5,063 nt of DNA, from the NCBI GenBank assembly GCA_016210825.1, contig JACQTM010000164.1:1-5063 (forward strand). Direction: 5' to 3'. Origin of the DNA: Hyphomicrobiales bacterium (GTDB taxonomy: Bacteria; Pseudomonadota; Alphaproteobacteria; Rhizobiales; Xanthobacteraceae). Under the pieces are notes generated by a model, which ran no database searches, was not told the origin of the DNA, and worked only from the letters and a program-made list of their open reading frames with translations. Position numbers and translations under genes: made by a program. Positions 1-4,630 of this stretch are shown in pieces (position 1 is the first letter of the stretch; every line of letters starts with the position of its first letter).

Positions 1-522
1 GACGGCATGGAAGTCTCGCAATTCACTTACTTTCAGCATGTCTCCGGCTTCGAATGCGCGCCGGTCGCGGGCGAGCTCACCTACGGCCTAGAGCGCCTTG
101 CCATGTATGTGCAGGACGTGGACCGCGTGTTCGATCTGAACTTCAACGGCCGCGACGGCGAGGCGAAAGTCACCTACGGCGATGTCTTCCTGCAGGCCGA
201 GCAGGAATATTCGCGGCACAATTTCGAGTATTCCGACACCGGCATGCTGTTCGAGCAATTCAAGATGGCGGAAGCCGCGTGCAAGAAGTATCTCGACGCC
301 GGCTGGCAAAAAAACGAAAAAGAACCCGGCAACAAGCGCCGCCATCTCATGGCGCTGCCGGCCTACGATCAGTGCATCAAGGCAAGCCACGTCTTTAACT
401 TGCTCGACGCGCGCGGCGTCATCTCGGTGACCGAGCGCCAGAGCTACATTCTGCGCGTCCGCGAACTGGCGAAAGCTTGCGGCGAGGCGTGGCTTGCGAC
501 CGAGGGAGGAGGGGCGGCGTAA
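1..522 (+). CDS. glyQ: Glycyl-tRNA synthetase alpha subunit, 3' part (5' end outside window)
   Basis: GlyQ is the class II catalytic subunit that, with GlyS, activates glycine with ATP and charges tRNA-Gly in the cytoplasm (alpha2beta2 enzyme). The reading frame is already open at base 1 and runs 173 codons to TAA. It begins with DGMEVSQFTYFQ, which corresponds to about residue 140 of the roughly 300-residue family, so a bit under half is missing upstream. The class II motif 3 region GELTYGLERLAMYVQ (bases 70-114) contains the conserved ATP-binding arginine. Other family blocks follow: TYGDVF, NFEYSDTGMLFEQF, LPAYDQCIKASHVFNLLDARG and SVTERQSYILRVR. The stretch KNEKEPGNKRRH before LPAYD differs from the E. 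coli protein but fits what I recall of alphaproteobacterial GlyQ. It ends with a Gly/Ala-rich tail. The next gene on the same strand starts 117 bases later, with a repeat between them. Identification is very secure. Confidence 0.97.
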   Translation, partial: DGMEVSQFTYFQHVSGFECAPVAGELTYGLERLAMYVQDVDRVFDLNFNGRDGEAKVTYGDVFLQAEQEYSRHNFEYSDTGMLFEQFKMAEAACKKYLDAGWQKNEKEPGNKRRHLMALPAYDQCIKASHVFNLLDARGVISVTERQSYILRVRELAKACGEAWLATEGGGAA

Positions 523-531
523 TCTTCTTTT

Positions 532-592
532 TCCCCTCCCCACAAGAGCCTGCGCCCGGGCGCGCGCAAGCGCGGCCCGGGTGGGGAGGGGA
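532..592. repeat. C/G-rich inverted repeat between glyQ and the CDGSH gene
   Basis: The outer arms tcccctccccac (532-543) and gtggggagggga (581-592) are perfect 12-bp reverse complements. The interior adds GC-rich self-complementary sequence around cccggg (556-561) and cccggg (577-582). The RNA would fold into a long, very stable hairpin. The 14-mer cccctccccacaag (533-546) recurs exactly at 1000-1013, so this belongs to the same family as the repeat before glyS. I recall similar C/G-rich elements scattered between genes in Bradyrhizobium-type genomes. A smaller hairpin (605-609 with 616-620) follows. There is no clean T run right after the stem, so a role as glyQ terminator or mRNA-end stabiliser is possible but unproven. 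Confidence 0.8.
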
Positions 593-639
593 GAAGAAAG
601 CCGCTCTCCTGCGGGGGAGACTGAAGCAGGAATGAACGC

Positions 640-879
640 ATGACTGAACCGCAAATTGGCGGGCGCGAGCCGATCCTCGTCGAAGTGGTCGCCGGCGAAA
701 CCTACTGGTGGTGCCGCTGCGGCCGCTCGAAATCGCAGCCGTTCTGCGGCGGCTCGCACGAGGGCACCGGCTTCGAGCCGCTGGAATGGAAGGCCGAGCG
801 AAATCGCAAGGTGATGTTCTGCCGCTGCAAGCGCACCAAGCGTCCGCCGTTCTGCGACAACAGTCATTTGCAGCTGTGA
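640..879 (+). CDS. Dual-motif CDGSH iron-sulfur (mitoNEET/CISD3-like) small protein
   Basis: This 79-residue soluble protein carries two copies of the CDGSH-type motif. The first ligand set is C25, C27, C36 and H40 (CRCGRSKSQPFCGGSH). The second is C61, C63, C72 and H76 (CRCKRTKRPPFCDNSH). Both have the 0/+2/+11/+15 Cys3His spacing that binds one [2Fe-2S] cluster in mitoNEET-family proteins. Two motifs in one short chain is the CISD3-like arrangement, expected to hold two clusters in a monomer. Family members are linked to electron or cluster transfer and redox sensing, but no partner is identifiable here. The consensus Asp of the first motif is Gly37, and the second reads CDNSH. No signal peptide or membrane helix is visible. 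AGGAA at 628-632 lies 7 bases before the ATG, a good ribosome-binding site that fixes the start. It lies between glyQ and glyS on the same strand, so co-transcription is plausible. The family is certain and the cellular role unknown. Confidence 0.93.
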   Translation: MTEPQIGGREPILVEVVAGETYWWCRCGRSKSQPFCGGSHEGTGFEPLEWKAERNRKVMFCRCKRTKRPPFCDNSHLQL

Positions 880-912
880 GATATCTATTCTCCTCCCTAC
901 AGCGCAAAACTG

Positions 913-1025
913 TTCCCTCCCCCCTTGTGGGGGAGGGTCGGGGAGGGGGGTGGATGCTTGTGGCAAAAACACCGCCTCACGATGGACCCCCACCCCCGAC
1001 CCCTCCCCACAAGGGGGAGGGGAGA
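913..1025. repeat. Long imperfect inverted repeat in the glyS leader
   Basis: The left arm (913-953) and right arm (985-1025) are near-complete reverse complements over about 40 bases. Each holds the CTTGTGGGG / CCCCACAAG block and a GGGAGGG-type run. They are separated by a loop of about 31 bases. The 14-mer at 1000-1013 is identical to 533-546, placing both repeats in one family. Translated in any frame it gives meaningless Pro/Gly/Arg-rich peptides. It fills most of the 161-base gap between the CDGSH gene and glyS. The first 30 bases of the gap (880-912) show nothing recognisable. The right arm also supplies the only purine-rich stretch ahead of glyS. Confidence 0.85.
1013..1024 (+). promoter_or_regulatory. 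Candidate glyS ribosome-binding site inside the repeat arm
   Basis: The purine run gggggaggggag contains GGAGG-like cores. Its end lies 16 bases before the glyS ATG, longer than the usual 5-10. The intervening aaaatagcgcgccgcc has no other Shine-Dalgarno match. An in-frame TAG at 1029-1031 excludes any upstream start. If used, the site would be paired in the stem formed with 913-953. Confidence 0.4.
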
Positions 1026-1040
1026 AAATAGCGCGCCGCC

Positions 1041-3212
1041 ATGCCCGACCTCCTGCTCGAATTCTTCTCTGAGGAAATCCCCGCGCGCATGCAAGCGCGC
1101 GCGGCGGAGGATTTAAAGAAGCTCGTGACCGACAAGCTTGTGGCGGCGGGCCTCGTCTATGAGGGCGCGAAAACCTTCGCGACGCCGCGCCGCCTCGCGC
1201 TCGCGGTCCACGGCCTGCCGGCGCGGCAGGCGGACCTGCGCGAGGAGAAGAAAGGCCCGCGCGTCGGCGCGCCGCAGGGCGCCATCGACGGTTTTCTGAA
1301 AAGCACCGGCTTGAAATCCATCAAGGACGCCAAGATCGAGAAGGACGAGAAGAAGGGCGATTTCTACGTCGCCGTGATCGCGCGTAAGGGCCGCCCGGCC
1401 ATCGAGGTGATCGCCGAGATCGTGCCGGAGGTCGTGCGCTCTTTTCCCTGGCCGAAGTCGATGCGCTGGGGTGAACAGTCTGCGAAAGGTGCTTTCGTCT
1501 CAGCAGCTTTTGACTCAGATTCTTTTGATACAAGCTCCCTGAAATGGGTGCGCCCGTTGCATTCCATCGTCGCCACATTCGGTCCTGAGACCGAGGAGCC
1601 GGACATCGTGAATTTCACTGTGGATGGGATCGCCTCAGGCGACACAACTTACGGCCACCGCTTCATGGCGCCCTCTGCGATCAAGGTGCGCCGCCAGTCC
1701 GATTACGTCGCCAAGCTTGAGAAGGCCAAGGTCATCGCCGATCCCGTGCGGCGGCAGGAGATCATTCTCACTGAGGCGAAAAATCTCGCCTTCGCGCAAG
1801 GCTTCGAGCTGGTTGATGATGCGGGCCTGCTCGCGGAAACCGCCGGCCTTGTCGAGTGGCCGGTGGTGATGATGGGGTCGTTCGACAAGGCGTTTCTCGC
1901 CATCCCCGATGAAGTCATCCGCGCCACCATCCGCAACAATCAAAAGTGTTTCGTCCTGCGCGATCCTTCGACGGCGAAGCTTGTCAACAAGTTCATTATG
2001 GTCTCGAACATGGAGGCGGGCGACGGCGGCAAGGAGATCGTCGCCGGCAACGAGCGCGTCATCCGCGCGCGGCTTGCCGACGCGAAATTCTTTTACGAAA
2101 CCGATTTAAAAACGCGGCTTGAAGACCGGCTGCCGAAGTTCAAGAGCATCGTCTTCCACGAGAAATTGGGGACGCAAGCTGAGCGCATTTTGCGTATTTC
2201 GCGCCTTGCCGTCGAGCTTGCACCGCTGGTCAAGGCGGACAAGAAAAAGGTCGAGCGCGCGGCGAAGCTGTGCAAGGCCGACCTGCTTACCGAAGTCGTC
2301 GGCGAATTCCCCGAGCTACAGGGCTTGATGGGGAAATACTACGCCGAGGTGCAGGGCGAGGACGAAGCCGTCGCACACGCTATCGAGGATCACTACAGCC
2401 CGAAGGGCCCCGACGATCTCGTGCCCGCCGATCCGATCTCGGTCGCTGTCGCGCTTGCGGATAAGATCGATCTTCTTGTTTGCTTTTGGGATATTGATGA
2501 AACACCCACCGGATCGAAAGATCCGTTCGCACTGCGGCGCGCAGCGCTGGGTGTCATTCGCATCATCCTCGACAACCGTTTACCGCTCGTCCTTCGCACT
2601 ATCGTTGAATGGCACTGGAAGAATGTTCTCGGAAGGGCATATCTCGAGGTTGCCGCCGCGATCGACAGTCTGATGGCGTTCTTTGAGGACAGATTAATTG
2701 TCCAGCTTCGCGATCAAAAGGCGAGGCATGACCTGGTCAGTGCGGTTCTGGCGGCGGGCTCCCTCGTGCAGGGTCAACAGAAGCTCGTGTCGGTCGTCGA
2801 TCGCGTGGAGGCTTTGGGCAAATTTCTCGACACCGACGACGGCAAGAATTTGCTCGCCGGATACAAACGCGCCACCAACATCATCCGCATCGAGGAAAAG
2901 AAGGACAAACGCGAGTACACCGGCGCGCCCGATACCAAGCTCTATCAGCAGGCCGAAGAGAAGGCGCTCGCCGCGGCCATCGACGCCGCGAAGAAAGACG
3001 CCTCCGCCGCCGTGGCCAAGGAAGACTTCGCCGCCGCCATGACCGCGATGGCGCGCTTACGCCCTGCGGTCGATGCCTTCTTCGATAAGGTCACGGTCAA
3101 TGTGACTGATTTGGCCGACGCCGCGAAGCTGCGCGAAAACCGGCTAAAGCTACTCAACGAAATCCGCGAGGCGACGCGCGCGGTGGCGGATTTCTCCAAG
3201 ATCGAGGGGTAA
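1041..3212 (+). CDS. glyS: Glycyl-tRNA synthetase beta subunit
   Basis: GlyS is the non-catalytic, tRNA-binding subunit of the alpha2beta2 glycyl-tRNA synthetase. The 723 residues are slightly more than the about 690 of E. coli GlyS. Family blocks occur in order: LLLEFFSEEIPARM at the N-terminus, TPRRLAL, SMRWG (140-144), WVRPLHS (169-175), GHRF (205-208), LVEWPVV, NNQKCF (299-304), AGNERVIRARLADAKFF (335-351), FHEKLGTQ (372-379), KADLLTEVVGEFPELQGLMG (412-431, HD-like domain region), ADKID (473-477) and KDPFALRRAALG (493-504). The C-terminal DALR-type anticodon-binding region includes LRPAVDAFFDKV (673-684) and ends in ENRLKLLNEI. The ATG at 1041 is the first possible start because an in-frame TAG lies four codons upstream. 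Between SMRWG and WVRPLHS sits a Ser/Asp/Phe-rich segment (145-168) longer than in relatives I can recall. It is encoded by AT-rich codons, but the frame is intact. Repeats directly follow the stop. Confidence 0.97.
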   Translation: MPDLLLEFFSEEIPARMQARAAEDLKKLVTDKLVAAGLVYEGAKTFATPRRLALAVHGLPARQADLREEKKGPRVGAPQGAIDGFLKSTGLKSIKDAKIEKDEKKGDFYVAVIARKGRPAIEVIAEIVPEVVRSFPWPKSMRWGEQSAKGAFVSAAFDSDSFDTSSLKWVRPLHSIVATFGPETEEPDIVNFTVDGIASGDTTYGHRFMAPSAIKVRRQSDYVAKLEKAKVIADPVRRQEIILTEAKNLAFAQGFELVDDAGLLAETAGLVEWPVVMMGSFDKAFLAIPDEVIRATIRNNQKCFVLRDPSTAKLVNKFIMVSNMEAGDGGKEIVAGNERVIRARLADAKFFYETDLKTRLEDRLPKFKSIVFHEKLGTQAERILRISRLAVELAPLVKADKKKVERAAKLCKADLLTEVVGEFPELQGLMGKYYAEVQGEDEAVAHAIEDHYSPKGPDDLVPADPISVAVALADKIDLLVCFWDIDETPTGSKDPFALRRAALGVIRIILDNRLPLVLRTIVEWHWKNVLGRAYLEVAAAIDSLMAFFEDRLIVQLRDQKARHDLVSAVLAAGSLVQGQQKLVSVVDRVEALGKFLDTDDGKNLLAGYKRATNIIRIEEKKDKREYTGAPDTKLYQQAEEKALAAAIDAAKKDASAAVAKEDFAAAMTAMARLRPAVDAFFDKVTVNVTDLADAAKLRENRLKLLNEIREATRAVADFSKIEG

Positions 3213-3220
3213 GCCACACC

Positions 3221-3268
3221 GTCACCCTGAGGTGCGAGCCGCGTAAGCGGCGAGCCTCGAAGGGTGAC
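3221..3268. repeat. Palindromic intergenic repeat, GTCACCCT type, copy A
   Basis: The ends gtcaccctgagg (3221-3232) and cctcgaagggtgac (3255-3268) are imperfect reverse complements around an inner gccgc...gcggc stem. This can form a cruciform or an RNA hairpin starting 8 bases after the glyS stop. I recall this GTCACCCTGAGG...CCTCGAAGGGTGAC element as a very common dispersed repeat of Rhizobiales genomes. It may also end or protect the glyS transcript. The 351-base stretch from 3213 to 3563 holds no gene, only this and the following repeats and hairpin. Confidence 0.85.
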
Positions 3269-3285
3269 AGTTCGCTCTTATGGCC

Positions 3286-3328
3286 GTCACCCTTCGAGGC
3301 CCGCCTGCGGCGGGCGCCTCAGGATGAC
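3286..3328. repeat. Palindromic intergenic repeat, GTCACCCT type, copy B (opposite orientation)
   Basis: This is a second, diverged copy of the preceding element. It starts gtcacccttcgaggc (3286-3300) and ends gcctcaggatgac (3316-3328) around cccgcc...ggcggg. Its left end matches the reverse complement of the right end of copy A, so the pair is inverted with a 17-base spacer. The inner stem sequences differ between copies, which suggests each is kept as a hairpin rather than copied recently. Confidence 0.85.
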
Positions 3329-3379
3329 GAAGAGGGTGCAGCGTCGATATCTGGTGTTGCGCCGAAAACATCCGCCCCC

Positions 3380-3413
3380 AAAAACGATGATGGCCGGGAA
3401 CGACCCGGCCATC
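3380..3413 (-). terminator. Probable intrinsic terminator for the leftward small-protein genes
   Basis: A perfect 10-bp stem, gatggccggg (3389-3398) with cccggccatc (3404-3413), closes a 5-base loop. On the - strand it is followed after four bases by TTTTT (complement of 3380-3384). On the + strand the stem is followed by cgcgcgg, so it suits transcription coming from the right, from the genes at 3564-3737 and 3847-4059. It lies about 150 bases past the stop of the nearer gene, with two palindromes in between. Confidence 0.55.
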
Positions 3414-3422
3414 CGCGCGGTA

Positions 3423-3472
3423 TCTAGAGCGCGATCCGCCGAAGTGGGAACCGGTTCGGCGTAAGATCGCGC
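3423..3472. repeat. TCTAGAGC-type palindromic repeat, copy 1
   Basis: After tctaga (3423-3428), the arms gcgcgatc (3429-3436) and gatcgcgc (3465-3472) pair perfectly. The inner arms cgccgaa (3437-3443) and ttcggcg (3455-3461) also pair, leaving a loop gtgggaaccgg and a 3-base bulge. The layout and the GTGGGAACCGG loop match a dispersed Rhizobiales repeat I recall (AGCATGATCC...AAGTGGGAACCGG...GATCATGCT). Copy 2 follows 14 bases later. Confidence 0.8.
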
Positions 3473-3486
3473 GAAAAACCAAAGAC

Positions 3487-3530
3487 TCTAGAGCATGATC
3501 TGGTTCAATCTGAACGGATCATGCTCTAGA
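3487..3530. repeat. TCTAGAGC-type palindromic repeat, copy 2
   Basis: The arms tctagagcatgatc (3487-3500) and gatcatgctctaga (3517-3530) are perfect 14-bp reverse complements. An inner stem gttca (3503-3507) with tgaac (3511-3515) closes a 3-base loop. This is the most regular hairpin in the window. It shares tctagagc and gatc with copy 1 but has a different middle. It lies 33 bases past the stop codon of the leftward gene at 3564-3737, so it would sit in that transcript's 3' end. Confidence 0.85.
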
Positions 3531-3563
3531 AACCGCCGGCGCCCCATCCCGGCGTCGATTTCG

Positions 3564-3737
3564 CTACATCCCTTTCAGCACGCAGCCGAGCGCGAGCACG
3601 ACATAGGCGACGATCGCGATCCAGAAGGCGTAGAGGGTGACGAAGGGGATGACAACGAAGACGCCGATCACCGCGACAATGGCGAGGATCAGCGAAATCA
3701 GAAAGATGACCTGAGATGGTGCATTCAATTTGGGCAT
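3564..3737 (-). CDS. Small two-helix membrane protein (paralog of the gene at 3847-4059)
   Basis: The 57-residue product starts MPKLNAPSQV. It has two hydrophobic stretches, about residues 10-30 (IFLISLILAIVAVIGVFVVI) and 33-53 (VTLYAFWIAIVAYVVLALGC), joined by a proline turn, and ends LKGM. I expect a two-pass inner-membrane protein. I do not recognise a named family or function. The start at 3737 is chosen over an earlier in-frame ATG at 3782 because a GGGGGG run lies about 4-9 bases upstream and homology to the neighbouring paralog begins just after it. It is about half identical to that paralog over 52 aligned residues, with APxxxIFLISL, LAIVA, AFW, AY and LALG shared. It carries its own TTGACA-containing element upstream. 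Coding is supported by paralogy rather than by length. Confidence 0.75.
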   Translation of the reverse strand: MPKLNAPSQVIFLISLILAIVAVIGVFVVIPFVTLYAFWIAIVAYVVLALGCVLKGM

Positions 3738-3799
3738 GTTGGCCCCCCATACGAAACCGGCACTAGCGCCGGACCATCTCAAGCGGACCGCGATGGCGG

Positions 3800-3811
3800 G
3801 CCGCTGTCAAG
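3800..3811 (-). promoter_or_regulatory. Shared 12-mer with TTGACA, candidate -35 of the 57-aa gene
   Basis: On the - strand this reads cttgacagcggc, containing a perfect TTGACA -35 hexamer. Its near edge is 62 bases from the start codon at 3737. The identical 12-mer lies 56 bases upstream of the paralog start at 4059. No convincing -10 hexamer is visible 16-19 bases downstream, so it may be a promoter with a weak -10 or a regulator site. Confidence 0.4.
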
Positions 3812-3846
3812 ACGGGTTCTTCGCGATGCGGAAAATTGCGCCGCGG

Positions 3847-4059
3847 CTATAGCCCCCTCATCGCAACACCGAGCGCGAGCAGGATGTAAGCGATGATCAC
3901 GAGCCAGAAGGCGTGCGGAGCGATGAGGAGGATAGGGATCACCGCCGACGCCAACGCCACGATCGCCAGCACCAGTGAAATCAGGAAGATCGGCCGCTTC
4001 GGCGCGCTTAATCTGAAGCCCTTCTTGCTGGATCTACTCGCCTTCGCTCGCTTCGCCAT
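3847..4059 (-). CDS. Small two-helix membrane protein with basic N-terminus
   Basis: The 70-residue product has a strongly basic, cytosol-type N-terminus (MAKRAKASRSSKKGF, residues 1-15). Two hydrophobic segments follow, about 24-46 (IFLISLVLAIVALASAVIPILL) and 50-66 (AFWLVIIAYILLALGVA), and it ends MRGL. The positive-inside rule predicts the N-terminus in the cytoplasm, and two helices would put the C-terminus there too. The start at 4059 is preferred over an in-frame ATG at 4104 because AAGGGG (minus strand of 4067-4072) lies 7 bases ahead. It is the tandem paralog of the gene at 3564-3737, which lies 109 bases downstream. The extra basic N-terminal extension is the main difference. No known function is recognised, and an envelope or stress role would be a guess. 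Confidence 0.75.
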   Translation of the reverse strand: MAKRAKASRSSKKGFRLSAPKRPIFLISLVLAIVALASAVIPILLIAPHAFWLVIIAYILLALGVAMRGL

Positions 4060-4293
4060 GGTTTTACCCCTTAAATCTCCTCTTGCCGCAGTGCCTGAAC
4101 CCAACGTGTTGCGCCGCCGCTGTCAAGGCGATTGTCACGCCATGGTTTCCGCGTTGATGCCCTTTCCACACCGTTTGGCAGTCAGCGAAAATGCCTCTGT
4201 CGCCCGCCCGGCGGCTCGACCACAATGGCCGCTGCCGGGAACCGGCGGCCCACCGCCGCCTACTCCCATTGCGGCTTATCAAGGAGACCTCAC
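4060..4293. other. Divergent intergenic region between the leftward and rightward small genes
   Basis: These 234 bases separate two divergently read small membrane-protein genes and should hold promoters for both. On the - strand I see the TTGACA element at 4116-4127 and AAGGGG before the leftward start. On the + strand, a GC-rich hairpin cggcgg (4243-4248) with ccgccg (4253-4258) precedes the AAGGAG ribosome-binding site at 4281-4286. No clear -10/-35 pair for the rightward gene can be supported. Confidence 0.5.
4116..4127 (-). promoter_or_regulatory. Shared 12-mer with TTGACA, candidate -35 of the 70-aa gene
   Basis: The - strand sequence cttgacagcggc is identical to that at 3800-3811. It ends 56 bases before the start codon at 4059. 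If it is a -35 box, transcription would start roughly 30 bases before the coding sequence. No clear -10 is visible at the expected spacing. Confidence 0.4.
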
Positions 4294-4440
4294 ATGACCA
4301 TCACCATTGCCCAGCTGCAGCCGATTGTTGCTCTGATCGCCGGGATCCTGATCCTGCTCATTCCCCGGCTGCTCAATTTCATCGTCGCGATCTACCTCAT
4401 CGTTGTCGGAATCCTCGGTCTTGGCATCATCCGGTTCTGA
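4294..4440 (+). CDS. DUF3096-type small hydrophobic protein
   Basis: The 48-residue product is nearly all hydrophobic: residues 10-23 (PIVALIAGILILLI), then PRLLNF, then 30-46 (IVAIYLIVVGILGLGII). The pattern QPIVALIAGILILLIPRLLN followed by AIYLIVVGILGL is the one I associate with the DUF3096 family of short membrane proteins, function unknown. A perfect AAGGAG (4281-4286) lies 7 bases before the ATG, which fixes this start. A longer in-frame reading from 4132 has no such support. The gene is divergent from the two leftward small membrane proteins and may be expressed with them. Its layout of two short helices around a proline resembles theirs, though sequence similarity is too weak to claim common origin. 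Confidence 0.85.
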   Translation: MTITIAQLQPIVALIAGILILLIPRLLNFIVAIYLIVVGILGLGIIRF

Positions 4441-4579
4441 CCGCGCCGTGCATTTTGTTGTGTCCGGTAACGACCGGCGTCAAATGCGGGCGGCGTGCCG
4501 ACTGGCTGCACTCGGCCGGGCGGCAGCGTTGCCCATTTGATCATTGAAACAGCCCTGCAAACGCGCCAAGAAGCGCGCC

Positions 4580-4630
4580 ATGACGAGAAGCAATGAATTG
4601 CGGGATCGAGCCTTGGAACGTGGTCGATGA
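4580..4630 (+). other. Possible 16-codon leader ORF overlapping the ppdK start
   Basis: An ATG at 4580 opens a 16-codon frame (MTRSNELRDRALERGR) whose stop TGA (4628-4630) overlaps the ppdK ATG as ATGA. This arrangement is typical of translational coupling. There is no good ribosome-binding site before it (only aagaag at 4568-4573), and a chance ORF of this length is common, so confidence is low. The rest of the 186-base gap 4441-4626 shows no clear terminator or promoter. Confidence 0.2.

Noticed and set aside
88..993. Long - strand open frame of 301 codons
   Set aside because: It lies antisense to glyQ, the CDGSH gene and the repeats. It is Arg/Ala-rich with no family resemblance, typical of a shadow frame in GC-rich coding DNA.
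3221..3530. Repeat cluster considered as a CRISPR array
   Set aside because: The units are unlike each other, irregularly spaced and self-complementary over their full length. There are no constant repeats with variable spacers of even size and no cas genes.
3738..3782. Earlier ATG at 3782 for the 57-aa protein
   Set aside because: The 15 extra residues are unlike the paralog, and the ATG at 3737 has a G-rich ribosome-binding stretch just upstream.
3495..3896. + strand frame of 133 codons across the small membrane genes
   Set aside because: It is antisense to the 57-aa gene, starts inside a palindromic repeat, has an Asp/Arg-rich low-complexity sequence, and has no good ribosome-binding site.
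4060..4104. Earlier ATG at 4104 for the 70-aa protein
   Set aside because: AAGGGG lies 7 bases before the ATG at 4059. The upstream 15 codons would include this signal as coding sequence.
4238..4242. GGAAC as a possible general-stress sigma factor (EcfG) -35 before the DUF3096 gene
   Set aside because: No CGTT-like -10 follows at 16-17 bases. The GGAAC lies within GC-rich hairpin sequence.
4132..4440. Longer in-frame start for the DUF3096-type protein
   Set aside because: The extra N-terminal residues look like translated intergenic DNA, while a perfect AAGGAG sits 7 bases before the ATG at 4294.
4464..4477. Small hairpin ccggt/accgg after the DUF3096 gene as a terminator
   Set aside because: Only a 5-bp stem with no following T run. 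Such stems occur by chance in GC-rich DNA.
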